A DNA stretch of 64,000 nucleotides from Rossellomorea pakistanensis (GCF_016908495.1 NZ_JAFBDZ010000002.1:310001-374000); one strand, 5' to 3'; shown: positions 1 to 8,869, counted from the first letter of the stretch. The notes: generated from the letters alone by a model not told the origin. Translations and numbers: made by a program.

Positions 1-33
1 ATCCAGATTTATAGACTTCTAGGAGGAAATCAT

Positions 34-1383
34 ATGACGAATAAAATACCATTTTCATTTATAGTGACAGTTGGCTTTATGCTATTTGCTTTATTCTTTG
101 GCGCAGGAAATTTAATTTTCCCTGCCATGCTTGGTCAATCAGCGGGAACGAATATATGGTCAGCTAATGCTGGGTTTATCATTACTGGAGTTGGCTTACC
201 TTTACTTGGTGTCATTGCATTAGGGATATCAGGAAAAAGTGATTTGCAGTCATTAGCAAGCCGTGTACACCCTATTTTCGGTATCATCTTTACTGTTGCT
301 CTTTATTTATCAATTGGACCTTTGTTTGCCATCCCAAGAACAAGTACTGTTTCATTTGAGATCGGGATTAAGCCGTTTATATCTGAAGAATACAGTGTTA
401 TTGGTTTAATGATCTTTACCCTTATCTTTTTTGGAATTACAGCCTATTTTTCATTAAAGTCTACTAAGATTGTTGATCTTGTTGGAAAATTTTTAACACC
501 ACTTTTATTACTTTTTATTGCGATTCTTATCATAACAGCCATTTTTAATCCTATTGGGCATTTTCAAGCGCCTGCTGAAAACTATATGAATAATGCCTTC
601 TTTAAAGGATTTCAAGAGGGATATCTTACAATGGATGCCCTTGCAGCTTTTGTATTTGGAATTATTGTGATCAATGCGGTAAAAGAAAAGGGTGCCTCTA
701 CTAAGAAGGAAATTATGATCGCTGTGACCAAAGCAGGATTCATTGCAGCGGCACTTCTAGGAATCATTTACACATCTCTTTCCTTTATAGGGGCTTCAAG
801 TGTAGAAGGTCTTGGATTTTTAGATAATGGAGGAGCCGTTCTTTCAGGTGCATCCAATCATTACTTCGGTTCATTTGGCGGAATTCTGCTTAGCTTAATT
901 GTTTTTGGCGCTTGTTTAACAACTAGTATTGGACTGATCACTTCATGTTCTTCCTATTTCACTAAAGTGATGCCAAGTATTTCTTACAATAAATTCGTCA
1001 TTATTTTCTCTGTTTTTAGTGCGGGTTTAGCCAACTTCGGCTTAAATGAATTAATTGCTGTCTCTGTTCCAGTTTTAGTAGCCATTTATCCATTAGCGAT
1101 CTGTTTAATGGCTTTAACCTTTTTACATCCATTATTTAAGGGTAAAAAAGAGGTTTATCAAGGAAGTCTGTTATTAACGTTTATTGTAGCTTTATTTGAC
1201 GGATTAAACGCTGCGGGAATTACTATTGCTCCAATCAATGACCTATTAGCTACTGTCCTCCCGTTGTATGAAGTAGGCTTAGGTTGGATCGTACCAGCTA
1301 TCATCGGCGGAGTTTTAGGATATGGATTCGGGATGGTGACAAAAAGTAAATCTCCTTCTGCTCAAGTTGAGAAATATAGCTAA
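34..1383 (+). CDS. brnQ: Branched-chain amino acid carrier, BrnQ (LIVCS) family
   Basis: Cation-coupled importer of leucine, isoleucine and valine in the cytoplasmic membrane. The 449-residue product is full length for the family and almost entirely hydrophobic, with about twelve membrane segments. The family signature FFGAGNLIFPAMLGQ lies at residues 21-35 in the first segment. AGGAGG at 21-26 stands 7 bases before the ATG. The gene forms its own transcription unit at this end, because a hairpin terminator starts ten bases after the stop. Its promoter is outside the window, so control by a leucine-sensing regulator cannot be judged. The family is secure; the preference among the three amino acids is not readable. 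Confidence 0.95.
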   Translation: MTNKIPFSFIVTVGFMLFALFFGAGNLIFPAMLGQSAGTNIWSANAGFIITGVGLPLLGVIALGISGKSDLQSLASRVHPIFGIIFTVALYLSIGPLFAIPRTSTVSFEIGIKPFISEEYSVIGLMIFTLIFFGITAYFSLKSTKIVDLVGKFLTPLLLLFIAILIITAIFNPIGHFQAPAENYMNNAFFKGFQEGYLTMDALAAFVFGIIVINAVKEKGASTKKEIMIAVTKAGFIAAALLGIIYTSLSFIGASSVEGLGFLDNGGAVLSGASNHYFGSFGGILLSLIVFGACLTTSIGLITSCSSYFTKVMPSISYNKFVIIFSVFSAGLANFGLNELIAVSVPVLVAIYPLAICLMALTFLHPLFKGKKEVYQGSLLLTFIVALFDGLNAAGITIAPINDLLATVLPLYEVGLGWIVPAIIGGVLGYGFGMVTKSKSPSAQVEKYS

Positions 1384-1393
1384 TGGTAATAAA

Positions 1394-1436
1394 AAGGTCA
1401 GTCAGTTTTTTGTAACTGGCTGACCTTGATTTCTTT
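1394..1436 (+). terminator. Rho-independent terminator of brnQ
   Basis: Stem AAGGTCAGTCAGTT (1394-1407) pairs with AACTGGCTGACCTT (1414-1427) with one wobble position, around a six-base loop. A T-rich tract follows. Confidence 0.85.
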
Positions 1437-1479
1437 TAAATAGAATTTGGCGCTATTTTTATTTTATAGGAGTAATATG

Positions 1480-2300
1480 ATGGATGATGATTTAGTGAAT
1501 GAAAAGCAACTTAATTAAATTAAACAAATTATTTCAAAATAAAAAATAAAGTAGTCTATTCAATCGCAAAAGTATTTAACTATTGAATTAGAAAAATCAA
1601 AATAAGATTAAGGCATATGATCAAATCATTCTAGCGGGGAAAAATTGATATACCAATGTTTCGGAGGGTAGAATAGGGCGTGATTGCTGAACAAAAGCCA
1701 GCCGCTTTTTTACTAGACGAATCCGAATAGTACTATAAATGATTGGGTGTAAATAATAATTAAGAAAACTAGCTAATCTTGTCATGTGAAGGTAGATGGG
1801 TTTTTAAAGTTGGATATGCAAACACTTAAAATATACGTAAAGTATCGATCAAAGTGACACCGAAGTATTCAAAAGGTAGTTCAAGATCAGCAAGCAAAAG
1901 GCATGAAAAAACTTTAAAGAAGTGGAAAAAGTGCTGTTTGAAGAATTTGGAGGGATGGTAGAAGCCAGACCACAAAGCATACCAGTTACACAGAAGTCTT
2001 TACAAATATGATTTTGAAACTCGAAAAACAGGACAAGCAGATTGTAGCACTATAGCAAATGGTGATGGAATTAACTAAAGCAACACAAGAACTGCCTTAT
2101 CCTGTAGATCATGCATCAGAAATTAAAGAAATTAAGGAACGTACAGAAGTCATCATGAGAATAGAAAAAGAAAAGAACTCCTTTCAAGGTTGGCAGAAGA
2201 ACGAAAAGATACAGAAGAGATGGAAAAAGAAATCAAATGATTAAAAGATAAATTAGATATTGTCGTTGACTATAGTCAAAAATAAGAGAATCAACCAAAA
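1480..2300 (+). pseudogene. Decayed gene, probably a MerR-like/DUF3967 DNA-binding protein with a C-terminal coiled coil
   Basis: TAGGAGTAAT precedes an ATG near 1480 that reads MMDDDLVNEKQLN and then hits a stop. After several frame changes the reading resumes near 1981 as TEVFTNMILKLEKQDKQIV, breaks at an in-frame TAG (2053), continues as a Lys/Glu-rich coiled coil to about 2160, shifts frame again and ends with a basic/aromatic tail near 2300. A middle HTH part with a coiled coil and a W/F-rich end is typical of Bacillus plasmid- or phage-associated DUF3967 proteins, but that identity is inference. At least three lesions are visible, so a working product is unlikely. A short hairpin with a T-run follows at 2333. 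Confidence 0.4.
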
Positions 2301-2332
2301 AAGAATATATGGCAGCGATTTTCGGTTATAGG

Positions 2333-2354
2333 GCAGGAGTAAACCTGCTTTTTT
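2333..2354 (+). terminator. Short terminator-like hairpin after the decayed gene
   Basis: GCAGG (2333-2337) pairs with CCTGC (2344-2348) over a six-base loop and is followed by six T. The stem is short, so efficiency is uncertain. Confidence 0.45.
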
Positions 2355-2407
2355 CGTTCCTATTTTTTATTGGAGCAGCTGTTTTTCAATTTGAATAATG
2401 ACGTTCA

Positions 2408-2860
2408 TTAAAAAATGAAGCCATATCGTTTGGAAATAATGTCATGAAATCCTAAAGAATTATATAAGTGCTTTGTAACAGAGTTGTTGATTCCTGTTTC
2501 AAGTTCAATTCCTTTTAATCCTTCATTTTCAGCCCAATGAATAACATAAAGTAAGATTTTTTTTGCAATCCCGCGATTACGATGTTCATTATGAACAAAT
2601 AGGTCATTCAGCCAAATGTATTTTCCGCCTTTTTTTAAGCTAATGCCAATATTAAAAAAAGCTAGACCTAAAACGGTTCCTTGCTCTTCTGCTACAACAA
2701 TTTTTGATAAGGAACCTTCCTGTAGTGATTGTTGAATCCCATTTAATAATGTTTGATAAGATTCGTCTGTGTGAGTACGAGTCATTTGCTGCATTAATAA
2801 ATCAGCAATCTTTTTTTGCAGTTCATCGTCTGCATGTGCTGGAACCTCATAAACCTTCAT
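2408..2860 (-). CDS. GNAT family N-acetyltransferase
   Basis: Small cytosolic acetyl-CoA-dependent N-acetyltransferase of unknown acceptor. The acetyl-CoA loop is visible as RNRGIAKKILLYV, followed by the GNAT beta-strand and helix pattern ending in the typical LYNSLGFH near the C terminus. A longer frame opens at 2911, but AGGAGG lies 6 bases before the internal ATG at 2860, giving a 150-residue protein of normal GNAT length. It stands alone, divergent from ggt. Substrate cannot be inferred. Confidence 0.85.
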   Translation of the reverse strand: MKVYEVPAHADDELQKKIADLLMQQMTRTHTDESYQTLLNGIQQSLQEGSLSKIVVAEEQGTVLGLAFFNIGISLKKGGKYIWLNDLFVHNEHRNRGIAKKILLYVIHWAENEGLKGIELETGINNSVTKHLYNSLGFHDIISKRYGFIF

Positions 2861-3215
2861 GTTTGGCCCTCCTGTTTCTCCCAAAAAATAATAAATCACT
2901 CTAAAGCACATTTTAACTGATAGAGAGTAAAAATTTAATATAAAAATATTTTTTATTTAGAGTGAGCATTATGCCGAATGATTTATATTGAGAAGTCCCT
3001 GTATGATACTCAGAAGGTATGAAATAGAGTTAAGTGGGAAGTGTCATTTATGGATAGTCATTTGTTCCTGGTTTGCTAGATTAAATGGAACTTTTTGCAT
3101 GCTATTTCTTAGTTAAATAGATTCAAATTTCTGAATATTGAATCTTATATCTTGATATTCCTTTTTCCGTCCTCTTAAGTTAGACATGTAGAAACCTAAC
3201 TAAAGGAGGAAAAAG
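2861..3215. other. Intergenic region between the divergent GNAT and ggt genes
   Basis: 355 bases, AT-rich, holding the two divergent ribosome sites and presumably both promoters. No structured RNA, conserved repeat or further open frame was recognised. Confidence 0.5.
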
Positions 3216-4991
3216 ATGAAGAGATTGTGGAAAGTTAGTATAGCTGTGTTAGTAAGTATTTTACTAGTTGTAGGAACCTTGCCTTTAAACGGGCAGGCTA
3301 AAAAGCCGAAAAATGAATATGATGGCTATAGCCAGGTTGATGTCGGAACGGATGGTATGGTCGCCTCAGCCCATCCACTTGCCTCGCAAATTGGAGCAGA
3401 TGTCTTGAAGAAGGGCGGTAACGCCATTGATGCCGCTATCGCAGTCCAATTCGCCCTCAATGTTGTAGAACCGATGATGTCCGGCATTGGCGGCGGCGGT
3501 TTTATGATGGTTTATGATGGCAAGACGAAAGAGACGACTATTATAAACGGCAGGGAAAGGGCACCGGCCGGAGCAACACCAGATATGTTCCTGGATGAAA
3601 ACAGAAAACCGATTCCATTCGCTGAGCGTTCCACCAGCGGTACGGCAGTCGGGGTCCCAGGCACCTTGAAAGGATTGGAAACCGCTCTGGAAATGTGGGG
3701 AACACGTCCGATGCAGCAGCTAATCGGTCCTGCGATAAAGCTGGCTGATAAAGGCTTCCCGATTGATTCAGTATTGGCCGATGCGATTGCCGATAATCAG
3801 GATAAGCTTAGTAGATCGGCTGCCGGGGATGTGTTTTTGCCAAATGGCCAGCCTTTGAAAGAAGGGGATCATCTTGTACAGAAAGACCTAGCAAAGACTT
3901 TGAAAATGATCCGTTCTAGCGGAGCCGATGCTTTTTATAATGGAGAAATCGCAGAAGCGCTTGCGGGTGTGGTACAGGATTTCAGCGGATCAATGACATT
4001 GGGAGACCTTGCAAAATATGATGTAACCATTGATGAACCGATTTGGGGAGACTATCAGGGATATGAAATAGCAAGCATGCCTCCACCAAGCTCGGGCGGC
4101 GTATTTTTGCTGCAGATGCTGAAAATTCTGGATGACTTCAATCTATCACAATATGATCTAAAATCCTGGGAAAAATATCATTTACTTGCTGAAACTATGC
4201 ATCTAGCTTATGCAGACCGCGCGGCATATGCAGGGGACCCTGAATTTGTAAATGTTCCGATTAAGGGGTTGCTTCACCCGGATTATATTAAAGAGCGCCA
4301 GGAGCTGATCAGCCTGGATGAAGTAAACACAAATCCGGCAGCGGGAGATCCGTGGAAGTTTGAAAACATTGAAGCTAATTATGAAGCAACTTCCCAGCCA
4401 AATGACCGCCAATATGGCGAGACCACTCACTTCTCTGTAACAGACAGATGGGGAAATGTGGTTTCATACACAACAACCATTGAACAGGTTTTTGGAACGG
4501 GCATTATGGTTCCAGGATACGGCTTCATGCTGAATAATGAGCTGACAGACTTTGATGCGGTGCCGGGCGGAGCGAATGAAGTGCAGCCGAACAAGCGCCC
4601 GCTTAGCAGCATGACACCGACGATTGTCTTTGAAGACGGAGAACCTGTTTTAACAGTCGGTTCACCTGGCGGCCCGACCATTATCACTTCCGTGCTGCAA
4701 ACGATTCTTTATGCAATTGAATATGATATGGAACTAAAAGCGGCAGTTGAGGAGCCTCGGATTTATACAAACAATTTGAATTCCTATCGATATGAAGAGG
4801 GAATCCCTTCAGATGTTATTGATTATCTGAAGGGAATGGGTCATAAATTCGGTCCAAGTCCGACAACAATCGGAAATGTACAAAGCATCTTGATTGATCG
4901 CGAAAATGGAATCTTCAAGGGCGTGGCAGACTCAAGCCGTAACGGCGCTGCCATTGGTGTTGATTTGAAAGGCAAGGGTAAAAGAAAATAA
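3216..4991 (+). CDS. ggt: Gamma-glutamyltransferase, secreted (Ntn-hydrolase proenzyme)
   Basis: Hydrolyses or transfers the gamma-glutamyl group of glutathione, glutamine or poly-gamma-glutamate outside the cell. Residues 1-27 form a signal peptide (MKRLWK, a hydrophobic core, then a cut near GQAKK). The proenzyme cleaves itself before Thr403 in the motif ETTHFSVTD; this Thr is the nucleophile of the small subunit. The glycine-rich loops GIGGGGFMM and PLSSMTPT and the SPGGP motif are present. At 591 residues it is full length. AAAGGAGG stands before the ATG. Monocistronic, ended by a hairpin at 5006. G+C is higher than in its neighbours. Function is secure for the family. Confidence 0.96.
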   Translation: MKRLWKVSIAVLVSILLVVGTLPLNGQAKKPKNEYDGYSQVDVGTDGMVASAHPLASQIGADVLKKGGNAIDAAIAVQFALNVVEPMMSGIGGGGFMMVYDGKTKETTIINGRERAPAGATPDMFLDENRKPIPFAERSTSGTAVGVPGTLKGLETALEMWGTRPMQQLIGPAIKLADKGFPIDSVLADAIADNQDKLSRSAAGDVFLPNGQPLKEGDHLVQKDLAKTLKMIRSSGADAFYNGEIAEALAGVVQDFSGSMTLGDLAKYDVTIDEPIWGDYQGYEIASMPPPSSGGVFLLQMLKILDDFNLSQYDLKSWEKYHLLAETMHLAYADRAAYAGDPEFVNVPIKGLLHPDYIKERQELISLDEVNTNPAAGDPWKFENIEANYEATSQPNDRQYGETTHFSVTDRWGNVVSYTTTIEQVFGTGIMVPGYGFMLNNELTDFDAVPGGANEVQPNKRPLSSMTPTIVFEDGEPVLTVGSPGGPTIITSVLQTILYAIEYDMELKAAVEEPRIYTNNLNSYRYEEGIPSDVIDYLKGMGHKFGPSPTTIGNVQSILIDRENGIFKGVADSSRNGAAIGVDLKGKGKRK

Positions 4992-5005
4992 AATCATAGA
5001 AAAAT

Positions 5006-5034
5006 AGCGTCCTGCTTATGTGGGGCGCTTTTTT
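5006..5034 (+). terminator. Rho-independent terminator of ggt
   Basis: AGCGTCC (5006-5012) pairs with GGGCGCT (5023-5029), one G-T pair, followed by T6. Confidence 0.8.
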
Positions 5035-5223
5035 GCATGGATTGTTTTAAAGAACGGATAAGAATTCTAAAACAGACGGTAAAATAGGAAGGTGCACGGA
5101 AATCAGGGAAAGTGATTCATATATTTTAAAATTCGCACACAAACATATTCTGGAGAATCGTATTTGAGAATCGAATAAATGTAGTAAAGGATTGTAAACC
5201 TATTTGTAAGGCATAACCTTCAT

Positions 5224-5454
5224 TGCAAGGTGCTTGCTGCGAGCTTTAAAAATGTGCAGCAAATTCACAATGTTGGCATTCAGGGAGCTAATGGAGTTAC
5301 AGCTGCACCGGAAATGATTGAAGCATCCTTGGCACATCCTTCTACACATTCAGTGTTCAACAGTTCAACGATGAATGGAAAAAGTTTTATGGGAAATTTT
5401 GATTCTCATTCCCATTATTTTCGTTATATAAAATCGAATATAAAGAATATATAG
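5224..5454 (+). pseudogene. 3' remnant of a transaldolase / fructose-6-phosphate aldolase-like gene
   Basis: The frame reads CKVLAASFKNVQQIHNVGIQ and then GANGVTAAPEMIEASLAHPS, the last two strand-helix units of the small transaldolase (FSA/TalC) family, which normally read AASFRN-QQV and GAHAVTV-PEIL-A-L-HP-T. Only about 70 of the usual 215 or so residues remain; the Schiff-base lysine region is gone, and no ribosome site or plausible start precedes the piece. The C-terminal 20 residues look scrambled. It is a dead fragment in a zone of gene decay just before the malonate regulon. Confidence 0.6.
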
Positions 5455-5472
5455 AATATTTTAAAAATACCA

Positions 5473-5523
5473 TTTACAAACTATCAGGATTCCTTATATA
5501 ATCTAAATGTGGACAGTCGACTA
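5473..5523 (+). promoter_or_regulatory. Orphan promoter with GntR-type operator (site O1)
   Basis: TTTACA (5473-5478), an 18-base spacer and TATAAT (5497-5502) make a good vegetative promoter. The inverted repeat TGTGGA-CAG-TCGACT (5509-5523) follows where transcription should start. It matches the operator found at the gntR and Nramp promoters. No intact gene follows within 460 bases, so this may be the stranded control region of a lost gene or a distal promoter for the Nramp/amidase pair. Confidence 0.6.
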
Positions 5524-5570
5524 ATTATAAGAAAATACTTTAAATGGGTGAAAGAACGTTTTAAGTTAAA

Positions 5571-5585
5571 TGTCGACAAGCGATT
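5571..5585 (+). promoter_or_regulatory. GntR-type operator, half-conserved (site O2)
   Basis: TGTCGA-CAA-GCGATT keeps the left arm and the central CAA of the TGTCGA-N3-TCGACA repeat but has a degraded right arm. It lies 62 bases after O1. Confidence 0.4.
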
Positions 5586-5637
5586 TTTTTACATAAAATG
5601 TATTTAACATATCCACAAACTTTCCATTCATTTCAAC

Positions 5638-5829
5638 TCACCATGCTTCCACAACACTCCATAGTTTCTCATAAGCTTTTTTAAGAAAATTTTCACCGTA
5701 ACTTTTATATGTAGATTTAATCACCGGAAATATTAATCCATTGTAAGGGGGGAGTCCTTCTATTTTATCCTCTAGGTTATAAACTTCATCAAGAGGATGA
5801 TCATGAGCCGATGGAATTATAAAAGTTTA
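5638..5829 (-). pseudogene. Remnant of an unidentified gene (C-terminal about 60 codons)
   Basis: On the minus strand one frame reads without interruption for about 63 codons and ends at a stop at 5640-5638. It contains IIPSAHDHPLDEVYNLEDK and, at its end, FLKKAYEKLWSVVEAW. The balanced, protein-like composition suggests real former coding sequence, but there is no start codon or ribosome site and a stop lies just upstream. I do not recognise the family. Confidence 0.35.
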
Positions 5830-5914
5830 CCGATCACCCTAGTTCAATCCACAAAAAAAGGAAAACAGATATTTAAACGTAAAATAATGACGATATATAC
5901 TATTCCTTTTACTC

Positions 5915-5934
5915 TATAGTGTCGACAATCGACA
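5915..5934 (+). promoter_or_regulatory. -10 element and perfect GntR-type operator (site O3) of the Nramp/amidase pair
   Basis: TATAGT (5915-5920) is a likely -10 box and runs straight into the perfect inverted repeat TGTCGA-CAA-TCGACA (5920-5934), 53 bases before the Nramp ATG. A repressor bound here would block initiation. A clear -35 box is not visible. Confidence 0.65.
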
Positions 5935-5987
5935 TTAGATGAAATCCGATTTTCCATGTTAATCATTACAAATAAGGGGAGTGGAAT

Positions 5988-7274
5988 ATGGAAACCAAAC
6001 TTAATAAAACACAAAGTACTCTAATCAATCCTCCAACTTCTTTAAAAGGAAAATTGAAGTTCGTAGGTCCTGGTCTGATCGTTGCAGCTACTGGAGTAGG
6101 TGCAGGAGATTTCATTATGGCTACGATTGCCGGTACAAGCTTTGGGTGGTCCCTGATGTGGGTCATTGCTGTTGGGGCATATATTAAATATGTGTTGAGC
6201 GAAGGGGTTGGCCGCTGGTATTTAGCTACCGGAAAGACTTTTTTGCAAGGTTGGCATTCGTTGGGTTGGTGGGCAACCGTCTACTTCGGTATTTATTCTG
6301 TGATTTTCGGGATTATATACGGTGCTGCTGAGCCAGCTATAAGTGCCTTGGTCATCACAGCGATGTTTCCGGGAACTTCCTTCGAGTTGTGGGCCATTGT
6401 TTCGGGAGTGGCAGGGTTTGTTTTGGTTTGGTTCGGGAAATATGAATTTTTGGAAAAGTTGATGACGGTACTAATAGGGATCATGTTTGTTACCGTCATC
6501 GGTTCCGCTGTCATTATTTTGTTGAATATAGGGAATGTTTCATACAGTCTGGCTCCTTCAATACCGGAAGGATCATTCTTTAAACTTCTAGGGATCATTG
6601 GCGGTGTTGGTGGCTCTATTACTCTAACCAGTTACAGTTATTGGCTGCATGCGAAAGGTTGGAAGGGAAAGAAATGGATTCCTATCATGAAGATTGATTT
6701 AGGCACAGCTTTTACGATTACTGGAATGTTTGCGATTGCAGTAATGATTATTGCTGCTGAACTGTTATTTGGTTCAGGCACAACGATCAGTGGTAATGAA
6801 GGTCTCCTTGGACTCGCGGATACTTACGGAGAACGATTCGGGAGTGCAGCCCGTTGGATTCTTTTGATTGGGATTTGGGTGGCGGTTTTTACATCTATTA
6901 TTGGACCGTGGCACGGAATATCTTATCTTTTTGCCGATTTTGTGCGTATCGTTCGAAATAAAGGAAAGAGCATCGATAATGATGAACCGATTTCCGAAAA
7001 GGATCCCGCATTTCGTATTTATCTTGCTTGGATGACATTTCCACCGATGTTGCTGCTGTTATTTAATCAGCCGGTAGCCATCGTCCTTATTTACGGTGTG
7101 CTTGGTGCCATATTTATGCCTATTCTTTCGATTGGACTACTCATTCTATTAAACTCAAAACGGGTTGACCCGGATTACCGGAACGGAAAAATCAATAACA
7201 TCGTTCTGGGATTAATCATAATGCTTTTTTTATACCTAGGTGCAAGTGAGCTTTATCACTCATTTTTTAGTTAA
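5988..7274 (+). CDS. Nramp-related transporter lacking the metal-binding motifs
   Basis: A 428-residue membrane protein of the Nramp (APC-fold) superfamily with about eleven membrane segments; GPGLIVAATGVGAGD begins the first. In metal transporters this segment carries DPGN and the sixth carries MPHN, together forming the metal site. Here the first reads GVGAGD (residues 36-41) and the sixth SITLTSYSYWLHAK, so neither motif is present. Metal uptake is therefore unlikely and an organic or anionic substrate is plausible. GGGGAG precedes the ATG. The amidase gene follows 164 bases later, and operator O3 stands at the promoter, placing it in the malonate GntR regulon. Fold secure; substrate inferred. 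Confidence 0.8.
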   Translation: METKLNKTQSTLINPPTSLKGKLKFVGPGLIVAATGVGAGDFIMATIAGTSFGWSLMWVIAVGAYIKYVLSEGVGRWYLATGKTFLQGWHSLGWWATVYFGIYSVIFGIIYGAAEPAISALVITAMFPGTSFELWAIVSGVAGFVLVWFGKYEFLEKLMTVLIGIMFVTVIGSAVIILLNIGNVSYSLAPSIPEGSFFKLLGIIGGVGGSITLTSYSYWLHAKGWKGKKWIPIMKIDLGTAFTITGMFAIAVMIIAAELLFGSGTTISGNEGLLGLADTYGERFGSAARWILLIGIWVAVFTSIIGPWHGISYLFADFVRIVRNKGKSIDNDEPISEKDPAFRIYLAWMTFPPMLLLLFNQPVAIVLIYGVLGAIFMPILSIGLLILLNSKRVDPDYRNGKINNIVLGLIIMLFLYLGASELYHSFFS

Positions 7275-7438
7275 AAGTTTTCTGATCGTTTTTTTGGAAG
7301 GGGCATAGTTTTTTAAGATAAAAAATGATTTAGCAACCAATTTACATGGGAAGTATATAAGAAAAACAAATTATGTAACTATGATTCTACCAAAATATAA
7401 AAATACTTATCGAAATAAAGAAAAGGAGAGGTAGAAAT

Positions 7439-8869
7439 ATGGACATTTGTTTCAAGAGTGCTCGTGACCTTGCAGCTACCATCAAACGAGGGGAGTTATC
7501 AGCATATGAAGTGGTAGAGGCACACCTAGATCAAATTGAGCGTGTAAATCCGAAAGTAAACGCAATCGTTTCTCTAGTAAAGGATCGAGCGTTGGAGGAA
7601 GCGCGTTCAGCGGATAAAAGGTTTGCAGCGGGTGAAGAGGTTGGGCCACTGCACGGTCTTCCAATCGCATTTAAAGATACCCATGCGACGGCGGGGATTA
7701 GGACCACAAACGGCTCCCTCGTGTTAAGGGATAACATTCCCGAACAAGATGAACTGATCGTTGAGCGTCTACGTAAAGCTGGAGCTATTACGATTGGAAA
7801 GACAAATGTTCCTGAATTTGCTGCAGGAGCACACACTTTCAATGATGTGTTCGGTATGACACGAAATCCATATGACCTTAGTCGGACAGCTGGCGGAAGC
7901 AGTGGGGGAGCAGCTGTCGCGGTATCTTGCGGTATGTTACCGTTGGCAGATGGTAGTGATATGGGTGGATCTTTGCGTTTTCCGGCTGCTTTTAACAACG
8001 TTGTGGGTCTTAGGACATCACCTGGCCGTATACCGACCTATCCGAGGCAAGCCGCTTATTCCACGCTTTCGGTGCAAGGACCGGTAGCAAGAAACGTAGC
8101 TGATACAGCATTTATGATGTCCGTCATCGCGGGACCAGATGCTCGATCACCGATCTCAATCGAAGAGTCTGGAACTAGGTTTCTTGAGCCACTGGAACGT
8201 GATTTAACTGGTTTGCGGGTCGCTTGGTCTCCTGATCTTGGGGGAGCTGTCCCTGTCGATCCAATAGTGAGAAGTGTTTTTGAGCAGCAAATTAAAGTGT
8301 TCGAGGACCTAGGCTGCGATGTTGAGGAAGCAAGTCCAGACTTCGCAGGTGCTGAGGAGACCTTTAGGGTGTTGCGTGCGTGGCAATTCGAAATGTCTTA
8401 CGGGGAGCTGGTTGATCAATACCGGGAACAAATCAAATCCAGCTTTGTGTGGAACCTAGAGGAAGGGCGACGTTTGAGCGGCCCTGACATTGGCCGTGCA
8501 GAACGACTTCATGGTGCTCTTTACGAACGGATGCGCGTATTTTTCGAACAGTACGATGTACTCCTGCTCCCTGTAAGTCAAATACCGCCATTTGACGGTG
8601 ATCTTGAATTTCCGCAAGAGATTGTCGGAAACTCTATGGAAACCTATCTTGATTGGATGCGGTCGTGTTATTACGTTTCTGCCACTGGTCACCCAGCACT
8701 ATCGGTTCCTGGTGGATTTACTCCCGCCGGATTGCCTCTTGGATTACAGATTGTTGGCAGACATCGTGCTGATTTCGAGGTCCTCCAGGTTGGTTATGCG
8801 TTTGAGCAGGCAACTGGGTACGGGAAGCGGCGACCGGCACTTGCAAAAACTCCCGAGGTATCATCTTAA
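7439..8869 (+). CDS. Amidase-signature hydrolase, possibly malonamidase-like
   Basis: Hydrolyses an amide to acid plus amine or ammonia with the Ser-cisSer-Lys triad of the amidase-signature family: Lys79 in GLPIAFKD, the GGSSGG loop (Ser154/155) and Ser178 in DGSDMGGSLR. At 476 residues it is full length. Malonamidase E2 of Bradyrhizobium, which frees malonate from malonamate, belongs to this family, and the gene sits downstream of an operator shared with the malonate decarboxylase operon; a malonamide-type substrate is an inference from that context. AAAGGAGAGG precedes the ATG. No signal peptide, so it is cytosolic. G+C is visibly higher than in the flanking genes, hinting at separate ancestry. 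Confidence 0.85.
   Translation: MDICFKSARDLAATIKRGELSAYEVVEAHLDQIERVNPKVNAIVSLVKDRALEEARSADKRFAAGEEVGPLHGLPIAFKDTHATAGIRTTNGSLVLRDNIPEQDELIVERLRKAGAITIGKTNVPEFAAGAHTFNDVFGMTRNPYDLSRTAGGSSGGAAVAVSCGMLPLADGSDMGGSLRFPAAFNNVVGLRTSPGRIPTYPRQAAYSTLSVQGPVARNVADTAFMMSVIAGPDARSPISIEESGTRFLEPLERDLTGLRVAWSPDLGGAVPVDPIVRSVFEQQIKVFEDLGCDVEEASPDFAGAEETFRVLRAWQFEMSYGELVDQYREQIKSSFVWNLEEGRRLSGPDIGRAERLHGALYERMRVFFEQYDVLLLPVSQIPPFDGDLEFPQEIVGNSMETYLDWMRSCYYVSATGHPALSVPGGFTPAGLPLGLQIVGRHRADFEVLQVGYAFEQATGYGKRRPALAKTPEVSS

Noticed and set aside
7531..7998. Minus-strand frame of 155 codons inside the amidase gene
   Set aside because: Shadow frame produced by the higher G+C of the amidase gene; it has no ribosome site and the plus-strand gene has all catalytic motifs.
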